Source of the DNA: an uncultured Flavobacteriaceae bacterium
GTDB lineage: Bacteria > Bacteroidota > Bacteroidia > Flavobacteriales > Flavobacteriaceae
Length of the DNA stretch: 64,000 nucleotides
Assembly (NCBI GenBank): GCA_947494825.1
Contig: CANLWN010000003.1
Location: 372,001-436,000 of the forward strand
Direction: 5' to 3'
This document shows positions 51,082-60,281 of this stretch, one piece after another. The stretch's first letter is position 1. Each line of letters starts with the position of its first letter. Both the position numbers and the translations under genes were made by a program. The notes beneath the pieces are model-generated. The model made no database searches, was not told where the DNA came from, and saw nothing but the letters and a program-made list of their open reading frames with translations.

Positions 51082-52023
51082 ATGTCCTATACAGTCCCGG
51101 AACCTAAGATTTTTGCCTGTACGCAGAGTAGTGCCTTGGCAAAAAAAATAGCAAAAGCCTATGGTACGGATCTGGGCAATGTCATCTTTTCCAGGTACAG
51201 TGATGGGGAGTTTCAACCCTCCTTTGAGGAATCGGTGCGTGGGGCGAGGATCTTTATCATAGGATCCACCAACCCGAGCTCCGAAAATCTTATGGAAATG
51301 TTGTTGATGCTCGATGCGGCCAAAAGGGCCTCGGCACGGCACATTACAGCTGTTATGCCCTACTATGGTTGGGCCCGGCAAGACAGAAAGGACAAGCCAC
51401 GGGTTCCCATAGCCGCTAAATTGGTGGCCAAAATGTTGGAAGCGGCAGGCGCCACGCGGATCATCACCATGGACCTGCACGCAGACCAGATCCAAGGGTT
51501 CTTTGAAAAGCCGGTAGATCATTTGTTCGCTTCTACCCTTTTCCTGCCCTATCTAAGGGGACTTAATCTGGAAAATTTGACCATCGCCTCGCCCGACATG
51601 GGAGGTTCCAAAAGAGCCTATGCCTATTCCAAGGCCCTGCAGAGCGATGTAGTGATTTGTTATAAACAGCGTGCCAAGGCCAATGTAATTTCCCATATGG
51701 AACTTATTGGCGATGTACAGGGGAAAAACGTGGTGTTGGTAGATGATTTGGTAGATACGGCAGGTACCTTGGCCAAAGCGGCCGATTTGATGATGGAACG
51801 TGGCGCTAAAAGTGTAAGGGCCATTACCACCCATGCTTTGCTTTCCGGGGGCGCTTATGAAAAAATAGAAAAATCACAACTATTGGAATTGATCGTCACC
51901 GATTCCATTCCCATTAAAAAGGAAAGTGGAAAGGTGCGCGTGTTGAGCTGTGCGGAGCTTTTTGCCGATGTAATGCATCGTGTGCACCACAACACCTCCA
52001 TCGCTTCCAAATTTTTGATGTAA
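51082..52023 (+). CDS. prs: Ribose-phosphate pyrophosphokinase
   Basis: A 313-residue enzyme making PRPP from ribose 5-phosphate and ATP for purine, pyrimidine, NAD, His and Trp synthesis. Marks: FSRYSDGEFQPSFEESVRGA (flexible loop region), MPYYGWARQDRKDKPRVPIA (ATP site), MDLHADQIQGFF (metal His), SPDMGGSKRAYAYSKAL, and the PRPP loop VLVDDLVDTAGTLAKAA. A -7 element TAAATTTG at 51022-51029 precedes it. rplY follows after 27 bp; prs-rplY(-pth) is a widespread order. Confidence 0.97.
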   Translation: MSYTVPEPKIFACTQSSALAKKIAKAYGTDLGNVIFSRYSDGEFQPSFEESVRGARIFIIGSTNPSSENLMEMLLMLDAAKRASARHITAVMPYYGWARQDRKDKPRVPIAAKLVAKMLEAAGATRIITMDLHADQIQGFFEKPVDHLFASTLFLPYLRGLNLENLTIASPDMGGSKRAYAYSKALQSDVVICYKQRAKANVISHMELIGDVQGKNVVLVDDLVDTAGTLAKAADLMMERGAKSVRAITTHALLSGGAYEKIEKSQLLELIVTDSIPIKKESGKVRVLSCAELFADVMHRVHHNTSIASKFLM

Positions 52024-52050
52024 CAATTAAAGTTTAATTTAATATATATA

Positions 52051-52728
52051 ATGAAGTCAATTACAATTAAAGGATCAGAAAGAGAAAGCGTGGGCAAGAA
52101 GGCAACGAAGGCCCTACGTAATGCTGGAAAGGTTCCTTGCGTGGTATACGGAGGGGATAAACCATTACACTTTTCAGCGGATGAACTGGCGTTCAGAGAT
52201 TTAGTGTACACCCCAAATGCCCATACCGTTGTGGTTGATTTGGAGAACGGTGAAAAAGTGGAGGCCGTAATGCAGGATATCCAATTTCATCCGGTAACGG
52301 ATAAAATCCTGCATATTGATTTTTACCAATTGTTCAAGGACAAAGAGGTTACCATGAACATCCCCGTTAAATTGATAGGAAATTCTCCCGGGGTACGGAA
52401 CGGGGGTAGGCTATTGTTCCGAAAAAGAAAACTGGCCATCAAGGCATTGCCGGACAATTTGCCCGATTTCTTTGATGTGGATATTTCCAAACTGAAAATC
52501 GGTCAGAACATCGCAGTGTCCTCCTTGTTGAACGACGATTTCTCCATTCTTCACCCTGACAGTACCGTGGTAGTACAGGTTAAAACGGCTCGTGCTGCTA
52601 TTGTGGTCGAGGAAGAGGAAGAGGAAGAAGGAGTTGAAGGAGCTGAAGGAGCAGAAGCTACTGCAGAAGGCGCAGCCGAAGGAACAGAGGCACCTGCTGC
52701 CGACACGGCCGCAGAGAGCAAGGAATAA
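52051..52728 (+). CDS. rplY: 50S ribosomal protein L25 (general stress protein CTC type), acidic tail
   Basis: A 225-residue protein: L25 domain (about 1-95; [55 protein letters not shown]) plus the C-terminal CTC/TL5 domain (about 96-185; [20 protein letters not shown]). It binds 5S rRNA. The last 38 residues are nearly all Glu, Ala and Gly/Thr ([20 protein letters not shown]), like the tail of S16 at 25 kb. A terminator follows 19 bp after the stop, before pth. Confidence 0.95.
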   Translation: MKSITIKGSERESVGKKATKALRNAGKVPCVVYGGDKPLHFSADELAFRDLVYTPNAHTVVVDLENGEKVEAVMQDIQFHPVTDKILHIDFYQLFKDKEVTMNIPVKLIGNSPGVRNGGRLLFRKRKLAIKALPDNLPDFFDVDISKLKIGQNIAVSSLLNDDFSILHPDSTVVVQVKTARAAIVVEEEEEEEGVEGAEGAEATAEGAAEGTEAPAADTAAESKE

Positions 52729-52746
52729 GCATATTTGTTCATATGT

Positions 52747-52789
52747 AAAAGCATCCCTCCCGGTAACCATCGGGATTCGGGATGCTTTT
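52747..52789 (+). terminator. Terminator after prs-rplY
   Basis: Stem AAAAGCATCCC / GGGATGCTTTT (52747-52757 with 52779-52789), enclosing an inner CCCGGT/ATCGGG-like pair. The complementary A and T tracts suit termination on the plus strand. It overlaps the first of the three possible starts of pth. Confidence 0.8.
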
Positions 52790-52817
52790 GTACTTTTATA
52801 CCGATCAAGTCCATGCT

Positions 52818-53447
52818 ATGTGCTCTTTTTTAAAATCGTTTTTCGGTAAAAACAAGCAAGTTCTAGAAGAAACGGATACAATGAAAAAGTTTTTGGTCGT
52901 AGGCCTAGGAAATATTGGGGAAGAATACGCGCATACCCGACACAACATCGGCTTTAAAATATTGGACGCCCTTGCGGAACGCGATGCCCTTAGCTTTGAA
53001 ACCGAAAAACTCGGGGACATCTGCTCCACTAGGATCAAAGGGAAGAGTGTCCTTTTTCTAAAACCCGCTACCTACATGAACCGAAGTGGAAAAGCGGTAA
53101 AGTATTGGTTGGAGAAGGAAAAAATTCCTTTGGAAAATTTATTGGTAGTAACGGATGATATCAATCTACCCTTTGGTACCCTCAGGGTAAAGACCAAGGG
53201 AAGCGATGGAGGGCACAACGGCCTAAAAGATATCCAAAATAGCTTGGGAACCACATCCTACCATCGGTTTCGATTTGGTGTGGGGTCCGATTTTGGAAAG
53301 GGGAGACAGGTAGATTACGTGCTTGGTGAATGGAACGAAGAAGAACTTGCCGGGTTATCCGAACGCTTGGAAAAATCGTGTGCCTTGATACATTCTTATG
53401 TCTTCGCCGGAGTGAAGAACACCATGAACCAATTTAACGGCACCTAA
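52818..53447 (+). CDS. pth: Peptidyl-tRNA hydrolase
   Basis: The enzyme that releases peptides from prematurely dissociated peptidyl-tRNA. The core starts at the ATG 52881 (MKKFLVVGLGNIGEEYAHTR HNIGF), with catalytic His in TRHNIGF, plus ATYMNRSGKAVKYWLEKE and DDINLPFGTLRVKTKGSDGGHNGLK. I place the start at 52818, giving a 21-residue N-terminal addition (MCSFLKSFFGKNKQVLEETD) as in other flavobacteria; the ATG at 52782 lies within the terminator and is unlikely. Length is then 209 residues. The lipoprotein gene on the other strand ends 5 bp away. Confidence 0.92.
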   Translation: MCSFLKSFFGKNKQVLEETDTMKKFLVVGLGNIGEEYAHTRHNIGFKILDALAERDALSFETEKLGDICSTRIKGKSVLFLKPATYMNRSGKAVKYWLEKEKIPLENLLVVTDDINLPFGTLRVKTKGSDGGHNGLKDIQNSLGTTSYHRFRFGVGSDFGKGRQVDYVLGEWNEEELAGLSERLEKSCALIHSYVFAGVKNTMNQFNGT

Positions 53448-53452
53448 GGCCA

Positions 53453-54139
53453 CTAGTTCACTCTAAAATCAAAGATTCCGCTGTCCGAGCTATTGCCCTC
53501 GCTATCCGTAGTAATTACTCGCCAGTAGTATACGCTGCCTGCAGCAATACTGACCTTTATGTTTGTTGTGAACGCAGAAGGAGTGGCTACCAAGGTTTCC
53601 GGCGGTGTACTCGTTGAAAGATATACTTCATATCCCTCAATATCATTGTCCACGTCCGCACCTGTCCAATTCAAGCTTACCTCGTTATTGATATCCCTCA
53701 AAATGGAAGCACCCGATTGTGGCGCGATGATATCTGCCCTAAAGGGGGCATAGGTAGTCTGTGAGCCTGCATTATAAAATTGCCAGGTGCTGCTTGTCGC
53801 CGTTGCACTGGTATTGGATTGTTTGGAGATGACCAACCAAGAATAGGGGGCGCCCTTTTCCAAGGGCAATTGGGCAGACAGGGACAAAGTGCTTATGGTC
53901 TGGAGGACGTTTGTGTTTAAATTGGTGGCGCGCAACTCGTATCCCTCCGCATTGGCCCCCGCCTGCCATCTGAACTCCACCTGGCTCGTGGTCTCATCTA
54001 GGGATACCCCGGTGGTACACTCTGAATTTTGCAGGGGAAATTCCAAAACTGCGGCCTGCGGAAGCTTTGGGGCATCATCGCCACCACCACAACCAAGTAA
54101 AACAAGGCCGATCCAGAGTACATGTACACATTTCCTCAT
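53453..54139 (-). CDS. Fibronectin type III-like surface lipoprotein
   Basis: A 228-residue lipoprotein: VLWIGLVLLGCGGGDD gives a lipidated Cys17 and an acidic stretch. Two FnIII-like domains follow (about 40-125 and 135-225; EFRWQAGANAEGYELRATNL and VSLNWTGADVDNDIEGYEVY, each ending in a W-x-V-type strand: YSWLVISKQ, YYWRVITTD). Its start overlaps the protease stop by four bases (ATGA, 54136-54139), so the two are translated together. It may anchor or present the secreted protease; this is inference. Confidence 0.8.
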   Translation of the reverse strand: MRKCVHVLWIGLVLLGCGGGDDAPKLPQAAVLEFPLQNSECTTGVSLDETTSQVEFRWQAGANAEGYELRATNLNTNVLQTISTLSLSAQLPLEKGAPYSWLVISKQSNTSATATSSTWQFYNAGSQTTYAPFRADIIAPQSGASILRDINNEVSLNWTGADVDNDIEGYEVYLSTSTPPETLVATPSAFTTNIKVSIAAGSVYYWRVITTDSEGNSSDSGIFDFRVN

Positions 54140-57100
54140 CGCTTCAATACTTTAAAAGTTCCTTTTATCCCATTTCCGTCAAAACGGATAAAATACATTC
54201 CAGAGGGCAGTCCGATAAAATCCAAATCCAGTTCGCTACCATTTACTGTATGGTTGGTCTTGCTGATCAGCCTGCCGTCGGCCGTATGTATGCTCAGTTG
54301 CAACTGTGTTACCTCTGACCCCAAAAACACTTTTGTACCAATGTCAAAAGGGTTAGGAGCAATTATAGGGCCGTCCGCTGTAAAAAATTGTTCCTCGAAC
54401 GTCCCTTGACAAGGAAGATTGGTGGAAACTTTAAGCGTATTGATGCCCTTTATCAGGTCTAGTGAAATTTCAGATGCCGAGGTCTGGGTCACGATGCCGT
54501 TCAGTTCCACATTGTACAAATTTCCTCCCTGCATGGTCAACATCAACTGTTCCCCGTTCGTGGAAATTTGGGAGGAAACACTTAGCGGCTGTGGTTCACT
54601 GATGACCACATCCAAACAAAATTCTTCATAATCATTGGTGCCGTCCGTAGCCGTGATACATACCACATAGGTGCCTGCCGAAAGGTTTTCCAAAAGGTAG
54701 GAGTCTGTGAAATCGGCATTTTCGTTGACGCCGTTACCGGTGGTTACCACGCTATAGGTCAGTGAGGTATCCTCTACATCTATCTGAAAGGAACCGTCAT
54801 TATTGTTGCTGCAGCTTTCACTTTGTATGGCAACCCTAAAATTATCCGCGGGAAATCTGAACACCGGACAGCCATCCGTGCCCACCTCGGTCCCTGGAGG
54901 TGTTCCCAGGCAGAGATCGTCCCCATCATCAAAAACGCCATCCCCATCCGCATCTGGCCTAAAGCTGCCTTCCACACATATTTCGAGCGAAAAAGCGTTT
55001 AAAGAGCCTCCATCGGCCGGGGCGGTATCCATAATCCGTAGGATCCAATCCCCCTGAATGGACTCGCCGTTAAAGGAAGACAGAAAACCCAGTGGTTTTA
55101 CCGTTCCGGTAATGCCAGGGCTTCCTCCGCAAACAAAAGTTGCAGCAGCCTCATCATCAAAGGTTGCATTGATATCCCTTAGATTCCCACAGGATTTGGA
55201 GGTAAGCACCACAGTAGTCCCTTGAGGCGAGGTAAGGCTTATGACCAGATCGGCCAGAAAACTGTGTGCAATGTCCAAACTTACATTGACATCGGCCACG
55301 GGAAGGTCGTCCAAAAAGGAAATGGTGGAAGTCACCGTAGGCGTTCCCGTGGTAGAGATCTCCAAAGGCAGGCCCGTAGCAATCTCGGTATTGCAGTTTA
55401 CGTCGATGGTCGTAAAATTAAAGGCAGGACCAAAAACCCCCTCCCCACACTCATTTTTTGGTTTTATCCGCCAGTAATAGGTGGTTAGTTCCTGCAAGGT
55501 AGTGGTAAGGTACTGATCAAAGATCACCGTAGCCGATTCCAACACGGATCCAAAGCCAGGGTCTGTACTTATTTCCACATCATAGGAAGTATAGGCGGCA
55601 TTTGATTCCCATTGAAGCAATTGCTGCAGTGCGGCGTTCTGGAGACCATTGGCCGGGGCCGTCAAGTTCACATTTGAAAAGCTTGTATTGTAAATGTTCA
55701 GGTCCAGGACCACGTTTTGGGTAAGGCTGGCCGAGGTAGCGGTAATGGTAATGGGATAGCTGCCCACGGCAACAGCGGCCGTATTGGAAAAAGTCAAATC
55801 TACCGGGGTACCATCAGCAGTCGCGGTAGTCGGTGAAAAAGCAGCGCTTAGGCCCGCAGGAATATTGGTAGCGCTAAAGGTAACCTGCTCGTTAAAGCCC
55901 AGATCGGTTTCATAAACAAAAGGTATGGTGATATCGTCCGATTGACATACCGTAAATTCCAGTGCATCAAAATCCAATACGGCCTGCGCTGCGTTAATGG
56001 TAAAATTGGACGTATTTACCGCAAAGAAAATATTGTTTTTTGCCCGTACCATAATGCGTGCACTTGTTGTCGCAGTTGCGGGTAGTAAGACCGTATGGGC
56101 GCCATTATTGGGAACATCCTCGGCCAAGAATATTGGGAAACTGAGCCCTCCATCGGTAGACAGCAAGATATCCACCATCTGTGCATTTATGGGCGTTTCG
56201 TTGGTTTGCGCCACATCCCATAGGACCTCCTGTGAGGTTCCTGCCGTATAGGTTTCACTAGTAGTCTGTGAGGTCACCACAAAGGGGCCTGCATTGTTCA
56301 CCACCCTGACCTTTACCAAATCGGAAGCCACTTGGCCGCCCCCATTGGCATTATCCCTAACGGTGAGCGCAAAATTCATTTCGCGTGCAACATCCGACAC
56401 GGTTTCCCAAGCCGAATTGGTGGCCGGATTGGTCTGGACAAGATTTCCCTGTACTACCCTTGCCAATTGGGGGAAATAACGTTCTGGGCTAAGAGAAGGT
56501 CTTCTAGACCTGAAATTGGCGCCACTTGGATTTGTTGGTCCAAAAGTGGCGGTCGTCACCACTCCGTCATCTATCTGTTCCCAAGCATAGGTGAGGGTAT
56601 TTCCATCGGGGTCTGTCGCATTTCCCGTAAGAACAAAGGCCGTAGAGCGCGGAATCACAAAATCACCCGTTGCCGTGATTACCGGCGGATTGTTGGTCAA
56701 AGGCGTTTCCATCGCGCAACTAGTCGTGCCCAAATATGCGGTAATCTGAAGTATGCTAAAATAGTGGAAATAGTCATCACCGTTGGGTGCCACGTTGTTG
56801 CCCGGCGCTATACCTGCATAGCCCATAATCGTGGTACCACTGGCCGGTTCTGCTTGCACCGAAGTGCCTTCGGACTCAAAGGACCAGGTGTGGTTGGCCC
56901 CAAACTGGTGTCCCAGCTCGTGCCCCACAAAATCCAGGTCGTATGTATCGCCCTCGGGGGTCGTACCCGAAGAAAACGCACTTCCCTTCTGACCATCTCT
57001 ACAGACCGACCCAATAAAACCGGCGTTCCCGTTATCGGTATCCTGGTGAAAAAGATGTCCTACATCGTAATTTGCCTCGCCTATAACACTGGTCAGGGTA

Positions 57101-57933
57101 GTTTGCGTCTGTGAATTGAAATTGCCGGTATAGGGATCCGTGGCCGCATCCGTATAGATGACTTGATCGGTATTGGCCACCAGTTCCAGGGTAACCGCCA
57201 AATCGGTTTCAAAAACCTCGTTTACCCGGGTTAGGGTAGCGTTTATGGCAGCTAGGGCATCTGCAATGGTGCCCCCATGGAAGGCGGTATATTCCCCGGT
57301 CGCCGAAACGGCAATCCGATATTTTCGCAGCACTTGATCATCCACCAGTTTAAGTGTAGTACCTCCCAGGAAGGTAGTGCCTCCCAGACTTTTTTCCACG
57401 TCCGAACGCGTACGACAGATAAAGCCACTATTTGCAAAATCTTTGGAATCTTTGTTATAGACAACATAGCGGTTACTTTCCCTGGTCGTTTTTTGCATAA
57501 AGGTGGTACTGCCCTTATCCGTATGTACGATCATACTTTGTACGCCCCTATGGGAAACGCTAAAACGTATTCTATCCTTTTTATTGGTTAAGCTATATCC
57601 CTTATAGGACCTAATTCCCGGATATTTCGCCGCCAATTCCGGGGACAGTACGGATGCTTCGGAAACCTGAAAAGGTATGAGGGTTCCCGTTTCATCCGGA
57701 AAGTAAACGGTTTTTTCTCCGTTAACATCCTTCCTTCCCGCCTGTAACTGTCTTCTAAAGGCTTCCTGTTCTAGCGAAAATACCTTGGTTTTTTGTAGGT
57801 CCAAATGTTTTATGGACCTCCCCATAACCGTGTTTTGGGGTGCTTCGGCCTGCCAATAATCCGTCTGCGCATACCCGTAAAAGCAGGCAAAAAATATGGT
57901 TATTGGCAAAACAAGACGTAGTTTTGTAATCAT
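54136..57933 (-). CDS. Large secreted zinc metalloprotease (reprolysin-like) with T9SS sorting tail
   Basis: A 1265-residue protein with a signal peptide (LVLPITIFFACFYGYAQ). A propeptide (to about 200) precedes the M12B-type catalytic domain (about 205-425) with HELGHQFGANHTW (HExxHxxGxxH at about 336-346). After it come beta-sandwich regions, an FnIII-like domain (LLQWESNAAYTSYDVEISTD then TTYYWRIKPKNECG), and a P/proprotein convertase domain (LDDLPVADVNVSLDIAHSFL, then LVISLTSPQGTTVVLTSKSC). The C-terminal ~75 residues (APNPFDIGTKVF ... GLPSGMYFIRFDGNGIKGTF KVLKR) are a T9SS sorting domain (type A), so the enzyme is exported and attached by the T9SS. The lipoprotein gene is coupled by ATGA. 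Confidence 0.9.
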   Translation of the reverse strand: MITKLRLVLPITIFFACFYGYAQTDYWQAEAPQNTVMGRSIKHLDLQKTKVFSLEQEAFRRQLQAGRKDVNGEKTVYFPDETGTLIPFQVSEASVLSPELAAKYPGIRSYKGYSLTNKKDRIRFSVSHRGVQSMIVHTDKGSTTFMQKTTRESNRYVVYNKDSKDFANSGFICRTRSDVEKSLGGTTFLGGTTLKLVDDQVLRKYRIAVSATGEYTAFHGGTIADALAAINATLTRVNEVFETDLAVTLELVANTDQVIYTDAATDPYTGNFNSQTQTTLTSVIGEANYDVGHLFHQDTDNGNAGFIGSVCRDGQKGSAFSSGTTPEGDTYDLDFVGHELGHQFGANHTWSFESEGTSVQAEPASGTTIMGYAGIAPGNNVAPNGDDYFHYFSILQITAYLGTTSCAMETPLTNNPPVITATGDFVIPRSTAFVLTGNATDPDGNTLTYAWEQIDDGVVTTATFGPTNPSGANFRSRRPSLSPERYFPQLARVVQGNLVQTNPATNSAWETVSDVAREMNFALTVRDNANGGGQVASDLVKVRVVNNAGPFVVTSQTTSETYTAGTSQEVLWDVAQTNETPINAQMVDILLSTDGGLSFPIFLAEDVPNNGAHTVLLPATATTSARIMVRAKNNIFFAVNTSNFTINAAQAVLDFDALEFTVCQSDDITIPFVYETDLGFNEQVTFSATNIPAGLSAAFSPTTATADGTPVDLTFSNTAAVAVGSYPITITATSASLTQNVVLDLNIYNTSFSNVNLTAPANGLQNAALQQLLQWESNAAYTSYDVEISTDPGFGSVLESATVIFDQYLTTTLQELTTYYWRIKPKNECGEGVFGPAFNFTTIDVNCNTEIATGLPLEISTTGTPTVTSTISFLDDLPVADVNVSLDIAHSFLADLVISLTSPQGTTVVLTSKSCGNLRDINATFDDEAAATFVCGGSPGITGTVKPLGFLSSFNGESIQGDWILRIMDTAPADGGSLNAFSLEICVEGSFRPDADGDGVFDDGDDLCLGTPPGTEVGTDGCPVFRFPADNFRVAIQSESCSNNNDGSFQIDVEDTSLTYSVVTTGNGVNENADFTDSYLLENLSAGTYVVCITATDGTNDYEEFCLDVVISEPQPLSVSSQISTNGEQLMLTMQGGNLYNVELNGIVTQTSASEISLDLIKGINTLKVSTNLPCQGTFEEQFFTADGPIIAPNPFDIGTKVFLGSEVTQLQLSIHTADGRLISKTNHTVNGSELDLDFIGLPSGMYFIRFDGNGIKGTFKVLKR

Positions 57934-57983
57934 CTGGGGTTATATGATAAATCAAATGTAAGCCTTTTTCTTATTTTATTTGA

Positions 57984-58910
57984 GTGATAACAGTCCAAAG
58001 CATTTCCAAATACGACGAAACGCGGTCCACGGCCATAACCATTGGCACTTTTGATGGTGTGCACCTAGGTCATAGAAAGATACTTAAACGCCTCATAAAT
58101 GATGCCAAAACCTTAAATTTAAGGGCCACGGTACTCACTTTTTTCCCGCACCCCAGGATGGTGCTTCAAAAAGATACGGATATAAAGCTTCTGAACACCA
58201 TTGAGGAACGCATCCAAATATTGGAAGAAACCGGTTTGGACTGCCTGATCATCCATCCATTTACCAAGGAATTTTCCAGGCTTTCGGCCACGGAATTCGT
58301 AAGGGATATTCTAGTTAATAGCCTAAGGATCAAAAAAATAGTCATTGGCTACGACCACCGCTTTGGTAGAAACCGAAATGCGAACATAAACGATCTTACC
58401 GCCTTTGGGAACACCTTGGATTTTGAGGTAGAGGAGATTCCGGCAGAGGAAATAGACCATGTATCCATTAGTTCCACCAAAATAAGAAAGGCACTTCAGG
58501 AGGGCGATATCAAAACGGCCAATACCTACTTGGGATACGCCTATATGCTTACAGGCACCATAAAAAAAGGAAAGGGTTTGGGGAGGCAATTGAATTTCCC
58601 CACCGCCAATCTTTTGATCGAGGAAGGCTATAAGTTGATTCCCAGAAACGGGGTCTATGTGGTAAAAAGTAACTTGGATAATCGGGTAATCCATGGGATG
58701 ATGAATATTGGGTACAACCCTACCGTCTCGGGCAAGGAAAAAAGTATTGAAATCCATTTTTTTGACTTTGAACAGGACCTCTACAATCATAAAATCCAGA
58801 TACATATTTTAGAACGGATCCGGGACGAACACAAGTTCGATTCGGTGGAAGCCCTGAAGGAACAATTGGAAAAAGACCGGGAAACATCGCTCGCCCTAAT
58901 TGCCAAATAA
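57984..58910 (+). CDS. ribF: Bifunctional riboflavin kinase/FAD synthetase
   Basis: A 308-residue enzyme making FMN and FAD. N-terminal adenylyltransferase: IGTFDGVHLGHRKILKRLIN, TFFPHPRMVLQ, VIGYDHRFGRNRNANI; C-terminal kinase: GTIKKGKGLGRQLNFPTANL, NGVYVVKS, MNIGYNPTVSGKEKSIEIH. The start appears to be a GTG at 57984 (VITVQSISKYDETRSTAITI...). The next gene begins at the base after the stop codon, so it is in an operon with the HTTM protein. Confidence 0.94.
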   Translation: MITVQSISKYDETRSTAITIGTFDGVHLGHRKILKRLINDAKTLNLRATVLTFFPHPRMVLQKDTDIKLLNTIEERIQILEETGLDCLIIHPFTKEFSRLSATEFVRDILVNSLRIKKIVIGYDHRFGRNRNANINDLTAFGNTLDFEVEEIPAEEIDHVSISSTKIRKALQEGDIKTANTYLGYAYMLTGTIKKGKGLGRQLNFPTANLLIEEGYKLIPRNGVYVVKSNLDNRVIHGMMNIGYNPTVSGKEKSIEIHFFDFEQDLYNHKIQIHILERIRDEHKFDSVEALKEQLEKDRETSLALIAK

Positions 58911-60230
58911 ATGCTGAACAGGTTTCTTTTTAAGAAAATCGACAATAGCTCCCTAATCATTTTTAGGGTCTTCTTTGGTATCTTGATCGGTTTTGAGTGT
59001 TTCGGGGCCATAGCGACCGGATGGGTGCGAAGAACCCTGATCGCTCCGCAATTTACTTTTTCCTTTATCGGTTTTGAGTGGCTGCAGCCCTTGCCTGGAC
59101 CGGGCATGTACCTCTACTTCTTTATTATGGGCATCTTGGGCATATGCATTGCGCTGGGATACAAATACCGATGGAGCATTATCTCCTTCACCCTCCTCTG
59201 GGCCGGAGTGTACCTAATGCAAAAAACATCCTACAACAATCATTATTATTTGTTGGTATTAATATCGTTTATCATGATATTTTTGCCAGCAAACCGGGGT
59301 AGCTCCTTGGATGTCAAACAAAATCCTTCCCTGAAGACCAATGCCATGCCCCAATATGTAAAATGGATCGTGGTGGGACAACTTTTGATTGTCTATACGT
59401 TTGCCTCCCTGGCCAAACTGTACGAGGACTGGCTCGATAATAGTTTTATCGAAATTTTAATGCGGAGCCGAGCCGATTACTTTCTTATCGGTGAGTTTTT
59501 GCAGCAAACATTCGTCCATAAGGCCATTGGATGGTTTGGAATCATTTTCGATCTGCTCATTATACCTGCCCTGCTGTGGAAACCCAGCCGAAAAATTGCC
59601 TTTGCACTGGCCATTTTCTTCCATCTGTTCAACTCCGTTGTGCTGCAAATTGGGATTTTCCCCTATTTGGCATTGGCCTTTACCGTATTCTTTTTTGAAC
59701 CGCAGACCATACGGAAGCTGTTCTTCAAGGGAAGGGACTTGTATACCGGAGCGGAAATCGAAGTCCCTACTTACAGAAATCCCCTGTTATTGGGCCTAGG
59801 TCTCTATTTTTTGATCCAATTGGCGTTGCCCGTAAGGCATCATTTTATAGAAGACGATGTATTGTGGACGGAGGAGGGGCACCGTATGAGCTGGCGAATG
59901 ATGCTCAGAAGCAGGTCGGGTTCTACTTCCTTCAGGATAGTACACCCCCAAAAGGGAACATCGGAGATCGTGAAGCTCCAGGATTATCTTACCAAAAAAC
60001 AGCAGAGGAAAGTAGCCTGTTATCCTGATTTTATCTGGCAATTTGCCCAACATATTAAAAAAGAATACGCTAAAAAAGGGGAGGATATAGAGGTCTACGT
60101 AAGGTCTAGGGTCAGCATCAACGGAAAACCGTACAAAACCTTTATAGACCCCAAAACCGACCTGACCAAGGTTTCCTGGAACCATCTTGCCCATCACGAG
60201 TGGATTTTGCCTTCAGAAAAAAGGAAATGA
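58911..60230 (+). CDS. HTTM-domain membrane protein, vitamin K-dependent gamma-carboxylase-like
   Basis: A 439-residue protein with about eight helices in the HTTM domain (about 1-275; FFGILIGFECFGAIATGWVR, WAGVYLMQKTSYNNHYYLLV, IAFALAIFFHLFNSVVLQIG) and a soluble C-terminal part (about 300-439; RMSWRMMLRSRSGSTSFRIV), the pattern of bacterial homologues of gamma-glutamyl carboxylase. The family N-terminus DNSSLIIFRVFFG is plain. Carboxylation has not been shown for most bacterial members and no Gla-rich target is seen. The ATG at 58911 directly follows the ribF stop; co-expression with the flavin enzyme may be meaningful, or just an operon. Confidence 0.85.
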   Translation: MLNRFLFKKIDNSSLIIFRVFFGILIGFECFGAIATGWVRRTLIAPQFTFSFIGFEWLQPLPGPGMYLYFFIMGILGICIALGYKYRWSIISFTLLWAGVYLMQKTSYNNHYYLLVLISFIMIFLPANRGSSLDVKQNPSLKTNAMPQYVKWIVVGQLLIVYTFASLAKLYEDWLDNSFIEILMRSRADYFLIGEFLQQTFVHKAIGWFGIIFDLLIIPALLWKPSRKIAFALAIFFHLFNSVVLQIGIFPYLALAFTVFFFEPQTIRKLFFKGRDLYTGAEIEVPTYRNPLLLGLGLYFLIQLALPVRHHFIEDDVLWTEEGHRMSWRMMLRSRSGSTSFRIVHPQKGTSEIVKLQDYLTKKQQRKVACYPDFIWQFAQHIKKEYAKKGEDIEVYVRSRVSINGKPYKTFIDPKTDLTKVSWNHLAHHEWILPSEKRK

Positions 60231-60281
60231 GGCTTTCCCATGAATTTGAAAGCTTTAAATTTGTGCTCTAAATAAAAATCA

